Program-made: the position numbers and the translations under genes | Assembly (NCBI RefSeq): GCF_047971185.1 | Contig: NZ_JBKDZH010000018.1 | Span: forward strand, 1-64,000 | DNA: 64,000 nucleotides | Source of the DNA: Kluyvera sp047971185 | GTDB lineage: Bacteria > Pseudomonadota > Gammaproteobacteria > Enterobacterales > Enterobacteriaceae | Direction of reading: 5' to 3' | In this document: positions 26,064 to 34,902 of the stretch, one piece after another | Layout of the letters: each line of letters opens with the position of its first letter | Position numbering within the stretch: position 1 is the first letter of the stretch | Notes under the pieces: model-generated | What the model saw: only the letters and a program-made list of their open reading frames with translations | Databases searched by the model: none | What the model was told of the DNA's origin: nothing

Positions 26064-27101
26064 ATGACCTACACCCCCGGTCTCCTGAGCGTCATCATGC
26101 CGCTTTACAACACGGGTGAGCCGTTCATCGCCTGTATGGATTCGCTGATTGCCCAAACCTGGCAGAATATCGAGATCATCATCGTTAACGATGGCTCGAC
26201 GGATAATTCAGCCGAGCTGGCACAGTCCTACGTTGACCGCTATCCGCACGTTCATCTGCTGCACCAGCGCAATGCGGGCGTTTCGGCGGCGCGTAATACC
26301 GGCATGAAAGTGGCGAAAGGGGAGTACATTGCTTACGTTGATGGTGATGACATTGCCTATCCAGAGATGTACGAAACGCTGATGACGATGGCGCTAAAAG
26401 ACAATCTCGACGTAGCGCAGTGCAACGCCGACTGGTGTATCGCCGAAACCGGCAAAACCTGGGCATCCATTCCGACTGACCGTATTCGCTCCACCGAGGT
26501 GATGACCGGGCCGGACTGGCTGCGTAAAGGGCTGGCGAGCCGCCGCTGGCGTCACGTGGTGTGGATGGGCGTCTACCGTCACCAGACTATCCGCGACGCG
26601 GGGCTGAGCTTTGTTCCCGGTCTGCATCATCAGGATATTATCTGGTCGACCGAGTTTATGTTTAACGCCAAACGCGCGCGTTACACCGAAGTGCCGCTGT
26701 ACAAGTACTTCCTGCACGGCGCCTCCGTCAGCCGCCTGCCGCGCACCGGGCTGAAAAACCTGGCTTACCAGCGTCACTATCTCAAAATTACCCGCCTGCT
26801 CGATAAAATGAACCACGACTACGCCGGGCGCATTCCGATTTATCCGGAGTTTAAACAGCAGGTGATTTATGAAGCGCTGCGCGTCTGCCACTGCATTCGT
26901 AAAGAGCCGGACCAGAAGATTCGCGAGCGGATGATTGCCGAAGCGGAAGTCTCCGGCATGTTGAAACGCATGGTGAGCAATATTTGCAGCGTGAAGCTGG
27001 CGTATCAGGTCATGCTGTGGGCCATGCGCTTTAACAAATGGCGCGATAAATCACTCACGCCGCGCCGTCTGGCCCATCTTACGCTGGATCTGGAAGACTA
27101 A
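26064..27101 (+). CDS. waaH: GT2 glycosyltransferase WaaH (YibD)
   Basis: This 345-residue family 2 glycosyltransferase has an N-terminal SVIMPLYNTGEPF nucleotide-sugar site and an aspartate-rich DGDD motif near residue 93. In E. coli WaaH adds glucuronic acid to heptose III of the inner core when phosphate is scarce. I found no clear Pho box in the 140 nt upstream, so the same regulation is not shown here. I chose the ATG at 26064 because GGCAGGA stands 6 nt before it. The stop overlaps the end of the convergent yibQ by 4 nt. Confidence 0.88.
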   Translation: MTYTPGLLSVIMPLYNTGEPFIACMDSLIAQTWQNIEIIIVNDGSTDNSAELAQSYVDRYPHVHLLHQRNAGVSAARNTGMKVAKGEYIAYVDGDDIAYPEMYETLMTMALKDNLDVAQCNADWCIAETGKTWASIPTDRIRSTEVMTGPDWLRKGLASRRWRHVVWMGVYRHQTIRDAGLSFVPGLHHQDIIWSTEFMFNAKRARYTEVPLYKYFLHGASVSRLPRTGLKNLAYQRHYLKITRLLDKMNHDYAGRIPIYPEFKQQVIYEALRVCHCIRKEPDQKIRERMIAEAEVSGMLKRMVSNICSVKLAYQVMLWAMRFNKWRDKSLTPRRLAHLTLDLED

Positions 27102-28027
27102 CCGTTCTGCCACCCCTGCCACTGCAGCTGCATATACTGCACCAGCGTGCTGTGGGTGATGCTCTCGCTTAACACGTTGAAGAAGCGGCTGGCGTACACC
27201 GGCTCCAGCGGTTTCTTCGGCTGGCAGAGCTTCACGCCGCGGAACGGGTTGCGCGGGGTATTCGGCTGCGTTTGCGGCACGCCGCGATTCGGCGTTGAGG
27301 TATCGACCTGCGGTTCGTTGAGCAGGCTGCTTGGGCGTACCAGGGTGATATCCGGCGGCAGGTTATAGACCATTTGCTGTAAGACGCGCACGGTGGTGGG
27401 ATGCGGATGGCCAATGGCAATCGCTGAACCGTTGCGGCGCGCCAGATCGACCGCCCGGTTAAACTGGCGGCGAATGTCCGCCTCGTTTTGCGTGTCGTCG
27501 AGGAACACCCGACGCTTAATCACCTTCACGCCGGTACCGTTAGCGGCGCGCATGGCCTGGCTGTTGCCGATGGTCATGCTGTCGAGGAAGTAAAGATTGT
27601 AGCGGCTGAGCGTCTGCATCACCTTCTGCATGCCGAACAGGCTGGAGGTCATCGCGCTGCCCATGTGGTTGTTCAGCCCCACGGCATACGGCACTTTATC
27701 TACCGCTTCGCGGATAATCCGCTCGATCTCATCGCTGCTCATATCCGGACGCAGCGTGTCTTTTTCCAGCGGCTGCTTGCTCAGCGGCGCCATTGGCAGG
27801 TGAATCAGCACCTCGTGCCCGGCGTTATGGGCTTTGGTGGCCATTTCCCGGGCGTGCGGGGCGTTAGGTAACACGGCGACGGAAATGGTGGACGGCATCG
27901 CCAGCACCTGATTTTCCTGATGCGGGCGATAACCAAAGTCATCGATAACGATAGAGAGCTTACCGGCATGGCTCGGCGCGGCGAAAACCAGCGCGCCGAG
28001 AAGTACAACCCGACGAAATTGAAGCAA
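27098..28027 (-). CDS. yibQ: Divergent polysaccharide deacetylase family protein YibQ
   Basis: This 309-residue protein has an N-terminal signal peptide (ending near SHA-GKL) and a divergent polysaccharide-deacetylase (DUF610-type) domain with the segments IVIDDFGYR and LNNHMGSAMT. The substrate is unknown; periplasmic action on a cell-envelope glycan is likely from its family and its operon with the amidase activator envC. The start appears to be TTG at 28027, giving MLQFRRVVLLG as in E. coli. It lies 3 nt after the envC stop. The C-terminus is about ten residues shorter than that of E. coli. Confidence 0.9.
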   Translation of the reverse strand: MLQFRRVVLLGALVFAAPSHAGKLSIVIDDFGYRPHQENQVLAMPSTISVAVLPNAPHAREMATKAHNAGHEVLIHLPMAPLSKQPLEKDTLRPDMSSDEIERIIREAVDKVPYAVGLNNHMGSAMTSSLFGMQKVMQTLSRYNLYFLDSMTIGNSQAMRAANGTGVKVIKRRVFLDDTQNEADIRRQFNRAVDLARRNGSAIAIGHPHPTTVRVLQQMVYNLPPDITLVRPSSLLNEPQVDTSTPNRGVPQTQPNTPRNPFRGVKLCQPKKPLEPVYASRFFNVLSESITHSTLVQYMQLQWQGWQNG

Positions 28028-28030
28028 AAC

Positions 28031-29302
28031 TTATCTTCCCAACCACGGCAGTGGATTGACCGCCTGACCCTGGCGGCGAATTTCGAAATAGAGCGACGGT
28101 CGACCCTGACCGCCGCTGTTGCCCACCAGGGCGATCGGCTGCCCGGCGCGGACCTGTGTGCCGACGCTGACCAGCGCGCTCTGGTTATAACCGTAAAGGC
28201 TCATATCGCCTTTACCGTGCTCGACCACCACCACCAGGCCATAGCCCTGTAGCCAGTCGGCAAGGATGACGCGCCCATCGGCAATGGCTTTAACTTCGGT
28301 GCCTTCCGATGCGCTGATCACCATCCCCTTCCAACGTAGCTCACCTTGCAGCTGTTCGCCATAACGATGCAGCGTGGTACCGCGAACCGGCCAGTAGGCC
28401 TGACCGCGCGGCGCGCCCAGCCCTCCGGTGCGCGCCATCAGTGAACGTTCACTTTCGGAAGGTTTGTAGGTGGTGCCTTTGCGGGTGGCTTCTTGCTGAC
28501 GGTTACGTACCGCCTGGGCCTCTTTGGCTTCACGTTCGGCGCGGGCTTTTGCCGCCGCTTCGGCACGCGCAATGCTATTGCGCAGGCGAGATTCGTTCGC
28601 CCGTAGCTCGCCAAGCTGTTGCTGGCCCTGCTCAATGGAGGATTCCAGCCCGGAAATTGTTTTCTGGCGCTCGTTACGCGCCGCTTCGAGTTTGGCCTGC
28701 TGGGCCTTCTGCTCGTACAGCAGCGTCTGCTGCTCGCTCTGTTTGTCTTCCAGCTCGGTTTTTTGCGCCGCCATCTCTTCGCGAGTTTGTTTCAGCTCGG
28801 CGATCGTTTCCTGGCGTGCCTGGTTCAGGTAGCCAAAATAGGCCTGCAGGCGCTGCCCGCGCTGGCTTTCTTCGCCGCTGAGAATTAGCTGAATACCGGT
28901 GTGCTCGCCCTGACGAAACGCGGCGTCAAGCTGCGCCGCCAGATTACGTTCCTGCGTGGCGCGCTGGGCTTCCAGTTTCGCCATATTGGCGTTCATCTCG
29001 GCGATTTGCGCATTGAGCTGCGTCAGCGAGTTTTGCGTTTCGCGTAGCTGACGCGCGGCGGCGGCAATGGCCTGTTCCTGCGCTTTAAGCTGGGCGAGAA
29101 GGGTGGAGCGTTGCTGCTGCTGTTGGCGTACCGCGCGCTCTTTGGCGGCGATATCGGCCTGAATAGACTGGAGCTGCGAGCGGTCGTCCGCATGGGCGGG
29201 CGCGGCGCACAGCAATACGCCAGCGCTGAGCGCGCTGGCGTAAAACGTGGACCGAAGCGTGGCCTCGGCCCATTTAATGGAATAGATCGCCTTTCCCCTC
29301 AT
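28031..29302 (-). CDS. envC: Murein hydrolase activator EnvC
   Basis: This 423-residue periplasmic protein activates the amidases AmiA and AmiB at the septum during cell separation. A signal peptide (cleavage near PAHA-DDR) is followed by a long coiled coil of about 200 residues rich in Gln, Glu, Lys and Ala. A C-terminal LytM domain (GDMSLYGYNQSALV...) completes it. The LytM domain lacks the zinc-binding residues, as expected for EnvC, which is an activator and not an enzyme. The N-terminal dozen residues differ from E. coli, so the start at 29302 is only fairly certain. It lies 9 nt after gpmM. Confidence 0.95.
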   Translation of the reverse strand: MRGKAIYSIKWAEATLRSTFYASALSAGVLLCAAPAHADDRSQLQSIQADIAAKERAVRQQQQQRSTLLAQLKAQEQAIAAAARQLRETQNSLTQLNAQIAEMNANMAKLEAQRATQERNLAAQLDAAFRQGEHTGIQLILSGEESQRGQRLQAYFGYLNQARQETIAELKQTREEMAAQKTELEDKQSEQQTLLYEQKAQQAKLEAARNERQKTISGLESSIEQGQQQLGELRANESRLRNSIARAEAAAKARAEREAKEAQAVRNRQQEATRKGTTYKPSESERSLMARTGGLGAPRGQAYWPVRGTTLHRYGEQLQGELRWKGMVISASEGTEVKAIADGRVILADWLQGYGLVVVVEHGKGDMSLYGYNQSALVSVGTQVRAGQPIALVGNSGGQGRPSLYFEIRRQGQAVNPLPWLGR

Positions 29303-29311
29303 GGGGAAGGA

Positions 29312-30859
29312 TTATTCCACGATGAACAGCGGCTTACCAGTCATCTGTTGCGGGATTTCCATCCCCATCAGCGCCAGCATGGTCGGCGCGATGTCGGAGA
29401 GCTTACCGCCTTCCACCGCTTTGACGGTTTTGTCGCCAACGTAAATCAGCGGAACCGGCAGGCTGGTGTGGGCAGTGTGCGCCTGGCCGGTAGCCGGATC
29501 GCGCATCTGCTCTGCGTTGCCGTGGTCAGCGGTGACCAGCAGCTGGCCGCCCACTTTTTCCACCGCGCGGGTGACTTCATCCAGGCAGTGATCCAGCGCT
29601 TCAACGGCCTTCACTGCGGCTTCCATCACGCCGGTATGACCAACCATATCGCCGTTCGGGTAGTTACAGATGATGGTGTCGTATTTGCCGCTTTCGATCG
29701 CTGCAACCAGCTTCTCGGTCAGCTCGGCGGAGCTCATTTCCGGCTGCAGGTCGTAGGTCGCCACTTTCGGAGAGTTGATCAGAATGCGGTCTTCGCCTTT
29801 GAACGGCTCTTCGACGCCGCCGTTAAAGAAGAAGGTGACGTGCGCGTATTTCTCGGTTTCGGAGATGCGCAGCTGGGTTTTGTCATGGTTCGCCATCCAC
29901 TCGCCGAAGGTGTTTTCCAGAGAGGCTGGCGGGTAGGCGCACGGCGCTTTGATGTCTGCCGCGTATTCGGTCAGCATAATGAAATCGCCCAGCTTCACTT
30001 CGGTGCGACGCTTGAAGCCGTCGAAGTCAGCGTTGACGAAGGCGCGGGTGATTTCACGGGCACGGTCGGCGCGGAAGTTCATGAAGATCAGCGCATCGCC
30101 GTCTTCCATGGCCGCATCGGCCTGGCCGGCAGCGCGGATAACGGTCGCTTTCACGAATTCGTCGTTTTCGTCACGGGCGTAAGCGGCTTCCTGCGCGGCA
30201 ACGGCGGTGTCTGCCTGGAATTCGCCTTTTGCTTCAACCAGCAGGTTGTAAGCTTGTTCAACGCGATCCCAGCGGTTATCACGGTCCATCGCGTAGTAAC
30301 GGCCAATGATGGATGCGACGCGGCCTTTGCCCAGCGCGGCGAATTTTTCTTCGAACTTCTGCAGGGAGCCGTTGGCGCTGCGCGGCGGGGTATCGCGACC
30401 GTCGAGGAAGGCGTGCAGGTAGATTTTTTCTGCGCCACGTTCCGCGGCCAGTTCAACCATCGCCATGATGTGATCTTCGTGGCTGTGAACGCCACCGGCG
30501 GACAGCAGGCCCATAATGTGTACCGCTTTACCGGCGGCAACCGCTTTGTCTACCGCGCCGGACAGCACCGGGTTAGTGAAGAACTGACGATCTTTGATTT
30601 CAACGTCAAGACGAGTCAGATCCTGATACACGATACGGCCTGCGCCCAGGTTCACGTGACCCACTTCGGAGTTACCCATCTGCCCGTCCGGCAGGCCTAC
30701 TTCCAGGCCAGAGGCGTGGATCAGGGTGTGCGGGCGTTTGGCCCACAGCGCGTCCATCACCGGGGTTTTAGCGCTGTAAATAGCGTTATCCTGATGCTCT
30801 TCGCGGTAGCCGTAGCCATCCAGGATCACCAGTACCATAGGTTTTTTAGAAACCGACAT
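29312..30859 (-). CDS. gpmM: 2,3-bisphosphoglycerate-independent phosphoglycerate mutase
   Basis: This 515-residue manganese enzyme interconverts 3- and 2-phosphoglycerate in glycolysis. The catalytic serine is Ser64 in MGNSEVGHVNLG, and the metal-binding segment VILDGYGYRE is at the N-terminus. The phosphatase-like domain has TADHGNAEQM near residue 445. It heads the gpmM-envC-yibQ cluster, as in E. coli. The opposite strand carries a 589-codon open frame, which I regard as a shadow caused by GC-rich codon use. Confidence 0.98.
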   Translation of the reverse strand: MSVSKKPMVLVILDGYGYREEHQDNAIYSAKTPVMDALWAKRPHTLIHASGLEVGLPDGQMGNSEVGHVNLGAGRIVYQDLTRLDVEIKDRQFFTNPVLSGAVDKAVAAGKAVHIMGLLSAGGVHSHEDHIMAMVELAAERGAEKIYLHAFLDGRDTPPRSANGSLQKFEEKFAALGKGRVASIIGRYYAMDRDNRWDRVEQAYNLLVEAKGEFQADTAVAAQEAAYARDENDEFVKATVIRAAGQADAAMEDGDALIFMNFRADRAREITRAFVNADFDGFKRRTEVKLGDFIMLTEYAADIKAPCAYPPASLENTFGEWMANHDKTQLRISETEKYAHVTFFFNGGVEEPFKGEDRILINSPKVATYDLQPEMSSAELTEKLVAAIESGKYDTIICNYPNGDMVGHTGVMEAAVKAVEALDHCLDEVTRAVEKVGGQLLVTADHGNAEQMRDPATGQAHTAHTSLPVPLIYVGDKTVKAVEGGKLSDIAPTMLALMGMEIPQQMTGKPLFIVE

Positions 30860-31107
30860 TGCGACAACCTCATGCTCTAAAGACAGAAAATTTGCGTAAT
30901 TTTACTACAGCTGAATCGATAAAATAACAATGAGAGATCAAAGAAAGCGGGGAGATGCGTACGGAAAAACGTTCATTTTCACCCTTTTTTCCGTAGCACT
31001 CCGCAGAAAACGCATTACATCGCGCGCGCTGGCTGTATTTGCGCCACGCCGCAGGTATACTCCTTCCCTGGTTTTTAAACATTACACGTCGGGAGCTGTT
31101 ACCCCCC

Positions 31108-31539
31108 ATGCAAGAAATTATGCAATTTGTAGGTCGTCACCCTGTCCTGAGCATCGCGTGGATCGCGCTGCTGGCGGCCGTGCTGTTCACCACCTTTAAA
31201 GGGCTGATGTCTAAAGTTAAGGTCATCAACCGCGGTGAAGCGACGCGCCTGATCAACAAAGAAGACGCGGTTGTTGTCGACCTGCGCCAGCGTGATGATT
31301 TCCGTAAAGGCCACATTGCCGGTTCCCTGAACCTGCTGCCGAACGAAATCAAAGCCAACAACCTCGGCGAGCTGGAAAAACACAAAGACAAGCCGGTTAT
31401 CGTCACCGACGGTTCCGGGATGCAGGCAACGGATTCCGCAAACGCGCTGCTGAAAGCCGGTTTTGAAAAAGTATTCGTACTGAAAGAAGGTATTGCTGGC
31501 TGGAGCGGTGAAAACCTGCCTCTGGTTCGCGGCAAATAA
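31108..31539 (+). CDS. yibN: Rhodanese-like membrane protein YibN
   Basis: This 143-residue protein has one N-terminal membrane helix (about residues 12-30) and a rhodanese-like domain exposed to the cytosol. The fold hallmarks VVVDLRQRDDFRKGHIAGS and EGIAGWSGENLPLV are clear. The position of the catalytic cysteine is occupied by Asp in the loop TDGSGMQ, and the whole protein contains no cysteine. It cannot be a sulfurtransferase by the usual mechanism. E. coli YibN has been linked to the YidC/Sec membrane-insertion machinery, which fits its place beside grxC and secB. I chose the ATG at 31108 for family length. Confidence 0.93.
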   Translation: MQEIMQFVGRHPVLSIAWIALLAAVLFTTFKGLMSKVKVINRGEATRLINKEDAVVVDLRQRDDFRKGHIAGSLNLLPNEIKANNLGELEKHKDKPVIVTDGSGMQATDSANALLKAGFEKVFVLKEGIAGWSGENLPLVRGK

Positions 31540-31578
31540 TTCCCTGCTCGTTCATCGAGTGAAGTCAGGAGAACTGTC

Positions 31579-31830
31579 ATGGCGAAGATTGAAATCTATA
31601 CCAAAGCAACATGCCCGTATTGCCACCGTGCAAAAGCGCTGCTGTCTGAAAAAGGCGTCACCTTCCAGGAGCTGCCGATTGACGGTAACGCCGAAAAGCG
31701 TGAAGAGATGATCCAGCGCAGCGGCCGCACGACGGTTCCGCAGATTTTTATTGATGCACAGCACATTGGCGGCTGCGACGACTTGTATGCGCTTGATGCG
31801 CGTGGTGGACTTGATCCCCTGCTGCGCTAA
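31579..31830 (+). CDS. grxC: Glutaredoxin 3
   Basis: This 83-residue cytosolic glutaredoxin reduces disulfides and mixed disulfides using glutathione. The dithiol active site CPYC is at residues 12-15, and the cis-proline segment TTVPQIFIDAQHIGGCDDL is typical. The length equals E. coli Grx3. It lies between yibN and secB in the same direction. A hairpin-rich spacer of 85 nt follows before secB. Confidence 0.98.
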   Translation: MAKIEIYTKATCPYCHRAKALLSEKGVTFQELPIDGNAEKREEMIQRSGRTTVPQIFIDAQHIGGCDDLYALDARGGLDPLLR

Positions 31831-31841
31831 TGCTTTGCGAA

Positions 31842-31889
31842 GCGTTCACGCCTGACCTGGGCGGGCGTGAAGCGTACCGCTTTTTTTTA
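31842..31889 (+). terminator. Hairpin with T-run between grxC and secB
   Basis: The segment GCGTTCACGCC pairs with GGCGTGAAGCG and is followed after a few bases by an eight-base T-run. It lies just after the grxC stop. It looks like an intrinsic terminator or attenuator that would lower read-through from grxC into secB. Confidence 0.6.
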
Positions 31890-31915
31890 AGGACAACACG
31901 AAAGGGTTTTTACAC

Positions 31916-32383
31916 ATGTCAGAACAAAACAACGCAGAAATGGCTTTCCAGATTCAGCGCATCTACACCAAAGACGTTTCCTTTGAAGCGCCGAATGCGC
32001 CGCACGTTTTCCAGAAAGATTGGCAGCCAGAGGTTAAACTTGATCTGGATACCGCTTCCAACCAGCTGGCTGAAGGCGTGTATGAAGTGGTGCTGCGTGT
32101 CACCGTAACGGCGACGCTGGGCGAAGAGACGGCTTTCCTGTGTGAAACTCAGCAGGCGGGTATCTTCTCTATCGAAGGCATTGAAGGAACTCAGATGGCT
32201 CACTGCCTGGGTGCCTACTGCCCGAACATCCTGTTCCCGTATGCGCGTGAATGCATCACCAGCCTGGTTTCCCGTGGGACCTTCCCACAGCTGAACCTTG
32301 CGCCGGTTAACTTTGATGCGCTGTTCATGAACTATCTGCAGCAGCAGGCTGGCGAAGGTGCAGAACAACATCAGGATGCCTGA
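31916..32383 (+). CDS. secB: Protein-export chaperone SecB
   Basis: This 155-residue cytosolic chaperone works as a tetramer. It keeps precursor proteins unfolded and hands them to SecA for export. The sequence is nearly identical to E. coli SecB, including FEAPNAPHVFQKDWQPE near the N-terminus and QGVFSIEG-like and LFPYARECI segments. The C-terminal SecA-binding tail is present and ends in QQAGEGAEQHQDA. Its stop codon shares one base with the gpsA start, so the two are translationally coupled. Confidence 0.98.
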   Translation: MSEQNNAEMAFQIQRIYTKDVSFEAPNAPHVFQKDWQPEVKLDLDTASNQLAEGVYEVVLRVTVTATLGEETAFLCETQQAGIFSIEGIEGTQMAHCLGAYCPNILFPYARECITSLVSRGTFPQLNLAPVNFDALFMNYLQQQAGEGAEQHQDA

Positions 32384-33402
32384 TGAACGCACTTAATGCT
32401 TCAATGACTGTGATCGGTGCCGGCTCGTACGGCACCGCTCTTGCCATCACCGTGGCAAGAAACGGCCACCAGGTTGTACTCTGGGGCCACGATCCCAAAC
32501 ATGTCGCGACGCTACAGCACGATCGCTGTAACGCGGCATTCCTGCCCGACGTTCCATTCCCCGATACGCTCCACCTGGAAAGCGACTTAGCGACCGCGCT
32601 GGCTGCCAGCCGCGATATTCTGGTGGTGGTCCCCAGCCACGTGTTTGGCGACGTACTGCGCCAGATGAAACCGCTGCTGCGCCCCGACGCGCGCCTGGTC
32701 TGGGCGACGAAAGGGCTGGAAGCCGAAACTGGCCGCCTGTTGCAGGACGTGGCGCGCGAAGCGCTGGGCGACGAGATCCCGCTTGCGGTGATTTCCGGCC
32801 CGACGTTTGCCAAAGAGCTGGCGGCAGGTCTGCCGACGGCGATTTCGCTGGCGGCGACGGACCCGGTTTTTGCCGACGATCTGCAGCAGCTGCTGCACTG
32901 CGGTAAAAGCTTCCGCGTCTACAGCAACCCGGATTTCATCGGCGTCCAGCTGGGCGGCGCGGTGAAAAACGTCATTGCCATTGGCGCGGGCATCTCCGAC
33001 GGCATCGGCTTTGGCGCGAATGCGCGGACCGCGCTGATTACCCGCGGGCTGACCGAAATGTCGCGCCTCGGCGTGGCGCTCGGCGCTGACCCGGTGACCT
33101 TTATGGGCATGGCGGGGCTCGGCGATTTAGTCCTGACCTGTACCGACAACCAGTCGCGCAACCGCCGTTTTGGCATGGCGCTGGGCAAAGGGGCGCAGGT
33201 GCAGGAAGCGCAGGACAGTATTGGCCAGGTGGTCGAAGGTTACCGTAATACCAAAGAAGTCCGCGAGTTGGCGCACCGGGTAGGTGTCGAAATGCCAATA
33301 ACCGAGGAAATTTATCAGGTATTATATTGCGGAAAAAACGCGCGCGAGGCAGCATTGACCTTATTAGGTCGTGCACGCAAGGATGAGCATAGCGGCAATT
33401 AA
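32383..33402 (+). CDS. gpsA: NAD(P)+-dependent glycerol-3-phosphate dehydrogenase
   Basis: This 339-residue enzyme reduces dihydroxyacetone phosphate to sn-glycerol-3-phosphate, the backbone for phospholipids. The nucleotide-binding motif GAGSYGTA is at residues 12-19. The substrate-binding segments SGPTFAKEL near residue 140 and LGGAVKNVIAIGAG near residue 188 include the catalytic lysine. The start overlaps the secB stop (TGATG arrangement). cysE follows 76 nt later in the same direction, as in E. coli. Confidence 0.98.
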   Translation: MNALNASMTVIGAGSYGTALAITVARNGHQVVLWGHDPKHVATLQHDRCNAAFLPDVPFPDTLHLESDLATALAASRDILVVVPSHVFGDVLRQMKPLLRPDARLVWATKGLEAETGRLLQDVAREALGDEIPLAVISGPTFAKELAAGLPTAISLAATDPVFADDLQQLLHCGKSFRVYSNPDFIGVQLGGAVKNVIAIGAGISDGIGFGANARTALITRGLTEMSRLGVALGADPVTFMGMAGLGDLVLTCTDNQSRNRRFGMALGKGAQVQEAQDSIGQVVEGYRNTKEVRELAHRVGVEMPITEEIYQVLYCGKNAREAALTLLGRARKDEHSGN

Positions 33403-33478
33403 TCGCAGGAAACCTTTGTCATCCGACGATCCGGCAAGCGCAGACTTGCCGATCGTTCCAATATGTCTGGAGTAAGCA

Positions 33479-34300
33479 ATGTCGTGTGAAGAACTGGAAA
33501 TTGTCTGGAACAATATTAAAGCGGAAGCCAGGGCTCTGGCAGACTGTGAGCCGATGCTCGCCAGTTTTTATCACGCGACGTTACTCAAGCACGAAAACCT
33601 TGGCAGCGCGCTGAGCTACATGCTTGCCAACAAGCTGGCTTCACCGATTATGCCCGCCATTGCCATTCGCGAAGTGGTGGAAGAAGCCTACGCCGCCGAC
33701 CCGGAGATGATCGCCTCCGCCGCCTGTGATATTCAGGCCGTGCGCACCCGTGACCCGGCGGTCGACAAATATTCCACCCCGCTGCTGTACCTGAAGGGCT
33801 TCCACGCCCTGCAGGCCTATCGTATCGGCCACTGGCTGTGGGGGCAGGGGCGTCGCGCGCTGGCGATTTTCCTGCAAAATCAGGTCTCAGTCTCGTTCCA
33901 GGTCGATATTCACCCGGCGGCAAAAATTGGCCGCGGCATCATGCTCGACCACGCCACCGGCATTGTGGTGGGGGAAACGGCGGTGATCGAAAACGATGTC
34001 TCGATTCTGCAATCCGTCACCCTTGGCGGTACCGGTAAAACCAGCGGCGATCGTCACCCGAAAATTCGTGAAGGGGTGATGATTGGCGCCGGGGCGAAGA
34101 TCCTCGGCAATATTGAAGTAGGGCGCGGCGCGAAGATTGGCGCGGGCTCGGTGGTGCTACAACCGGTACCGCCGCATACCACCGCCGCTGGCGTACCGGC
34201 GCGTATCGTTGGCAAACCGGAGTCGGATAAACCGGCGATGGATATGGATCAGCACTTCAACGGCATTAACCACGGGTTTGAGTACGGAGACGGGATTTAA
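33479..34300 (+). CDS. cysE: Serine O-acetyltransferase
   Basis: This 273-residue enzyme acetylates serine with acetyl-CoA, the first committed step of cysteine synthesis. It forms a hexamer. The C-terminal half is a left-handed beta-helix built of hexapeptide repeats (AKIGRG, GTGKTSGDRHPKI and similar). The catalytic pair Asp143 and His158 stands at the same numbers as in E. coli. The C-terminal tail, which ends in GDGI with a terminal isoleucine, matches the peptide that docks into cysteine synthase CysK. Cysteine inhibits the enzyme. Confidence 0.98.
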   Translation: MSCEELEIVWNNIKAEARALADCEPMLASFYHATLLKHENLGSALSYMLANKLASPIMPAIAIREVVEEAYAADPEMIASAACDIQAVRTRDPAVDKYSTPLLYLKGFHALQAYRIGHWLWGQGRRALAIFLQNQVSVSFQVDIHPAAKIGRGIMLDHATGIVVGETAVIENDVSILQSVTLGGTGKTSGDRHPKIREGVMIGAGAKILGNIEVGRGAKIGAGSVVLQPVPPHTTAAGVPARIVGKPESDKPAMDMDQHFNGINHGFEYGDGI

Positions 34301-34306
34301 CGCTGC

Positions 34307-34380
34307 GGCGTTCCCGGCGTCGCTTCGCTCGGCCGGGCTACCTTCAAATGTAGCCCGGGCAAGGCGCCGCTTCCGGGAAT
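34307..34380. repeat. REP/BIME-like inverted repeat after cysE
   Basis: Two inverted REP-type units face each other: one contains CGGCCGGGCTAC and the other GTAGCCCGGGCAAGGCGC. Together they could form a large hairpin between the convergent cysE and trmL genes. The GTAGCCCGGGCAAGGCG core is of the common enterobacterial intergenic kind. Confidence 0.7.
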
Positions 34381-34383
34381 GCG

Positions 34384-34857
34384 TTAGCTACGTAATACCG
34401 CGCCCGGATACCCCAGCTGGCGCCACGCCTCATACACCACCACCGACACCGCATTCGACAGGTTCATGCTGCGGCTGTCCGGCATCATTGGAATACGAAT
34501 TTTTTGCTCGGGTGGCAGCGCATCGAGGATGGTCGCGGGCAGCCCGCGCGTCTCCGGGCCAAACATCAGAAAATCACCGTCCTGATAGCTCACCGCGCTG
34601 TGGGCGGGCGTGCCTTTGGTGGTCAGGGCAAACAGCCGCTGCGGTTTGGCGCTTGCCAGGAAAGCGGCGTAATCCGCATGACGCTGCACGGCGGTAAACT
34701 CATGATAATCCAGCCCAGCGCGGCGCAGACGCTTATCGTCCCACGCAAAGCCCATCGGCTCGATGATATGCAGATTAAAGCCGGTATTGGCGCACAGACG
34801 GATGATAGTGCCGGTATTCGGCGGGATTTCTGGTTCGAATAAAACGATGTTCAGCAT
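34384..34857 (-). CDS. trmL: tRNA (cytidine(34)/uridine(34)-2'-O)-methyltransferase TrmL
   Basis: This 157-residue SPOUT-class enzyme 2'-O-methylates the wobble nucleotide of the two tRNA-Leu isoacceptors with S-adenosylmethionine. The N-terminus MLNIVLFEPEIPPNTGTIIRL and the knot-forming GPETRGLP, RIPM and SMNLSNAVSVVVYEAWRQ segments are all present. The length equals E. coli TrmL (YibK). It lies between cysE, which is convergent, and the lldPRD operon, which runs in the same direction. Confidence 0.97.
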   Translation of the reverse strand: MLNIVLFEPEIPPNTGTIIRLCANTGFNLHIIEPMGFAWDDKRLRRAGLDYHEFTAVQRHADYAAFLASAKPQRLFALTTKGTPAHSAVSYQDGDFLMFGPETRGLPATILDALPPEQKIRIPMMPDSRSMNLSNAVSVVVYEAWRQLGYPGAVLRS

Positions 34858-34902
34858 GTTGCCCCCTGGATTGCGCGGGCAGGATAGCAGAATTTACGGA
34901 AA

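Noticed and set aside
29111..30880. 589-codon open frame opposite gpmM and envC
   Set aside because: It is fully antisense to two certain genes. It is His/Arg/Phe-rich, as expected from the complement of GC-rich codons, and resembles no known family.
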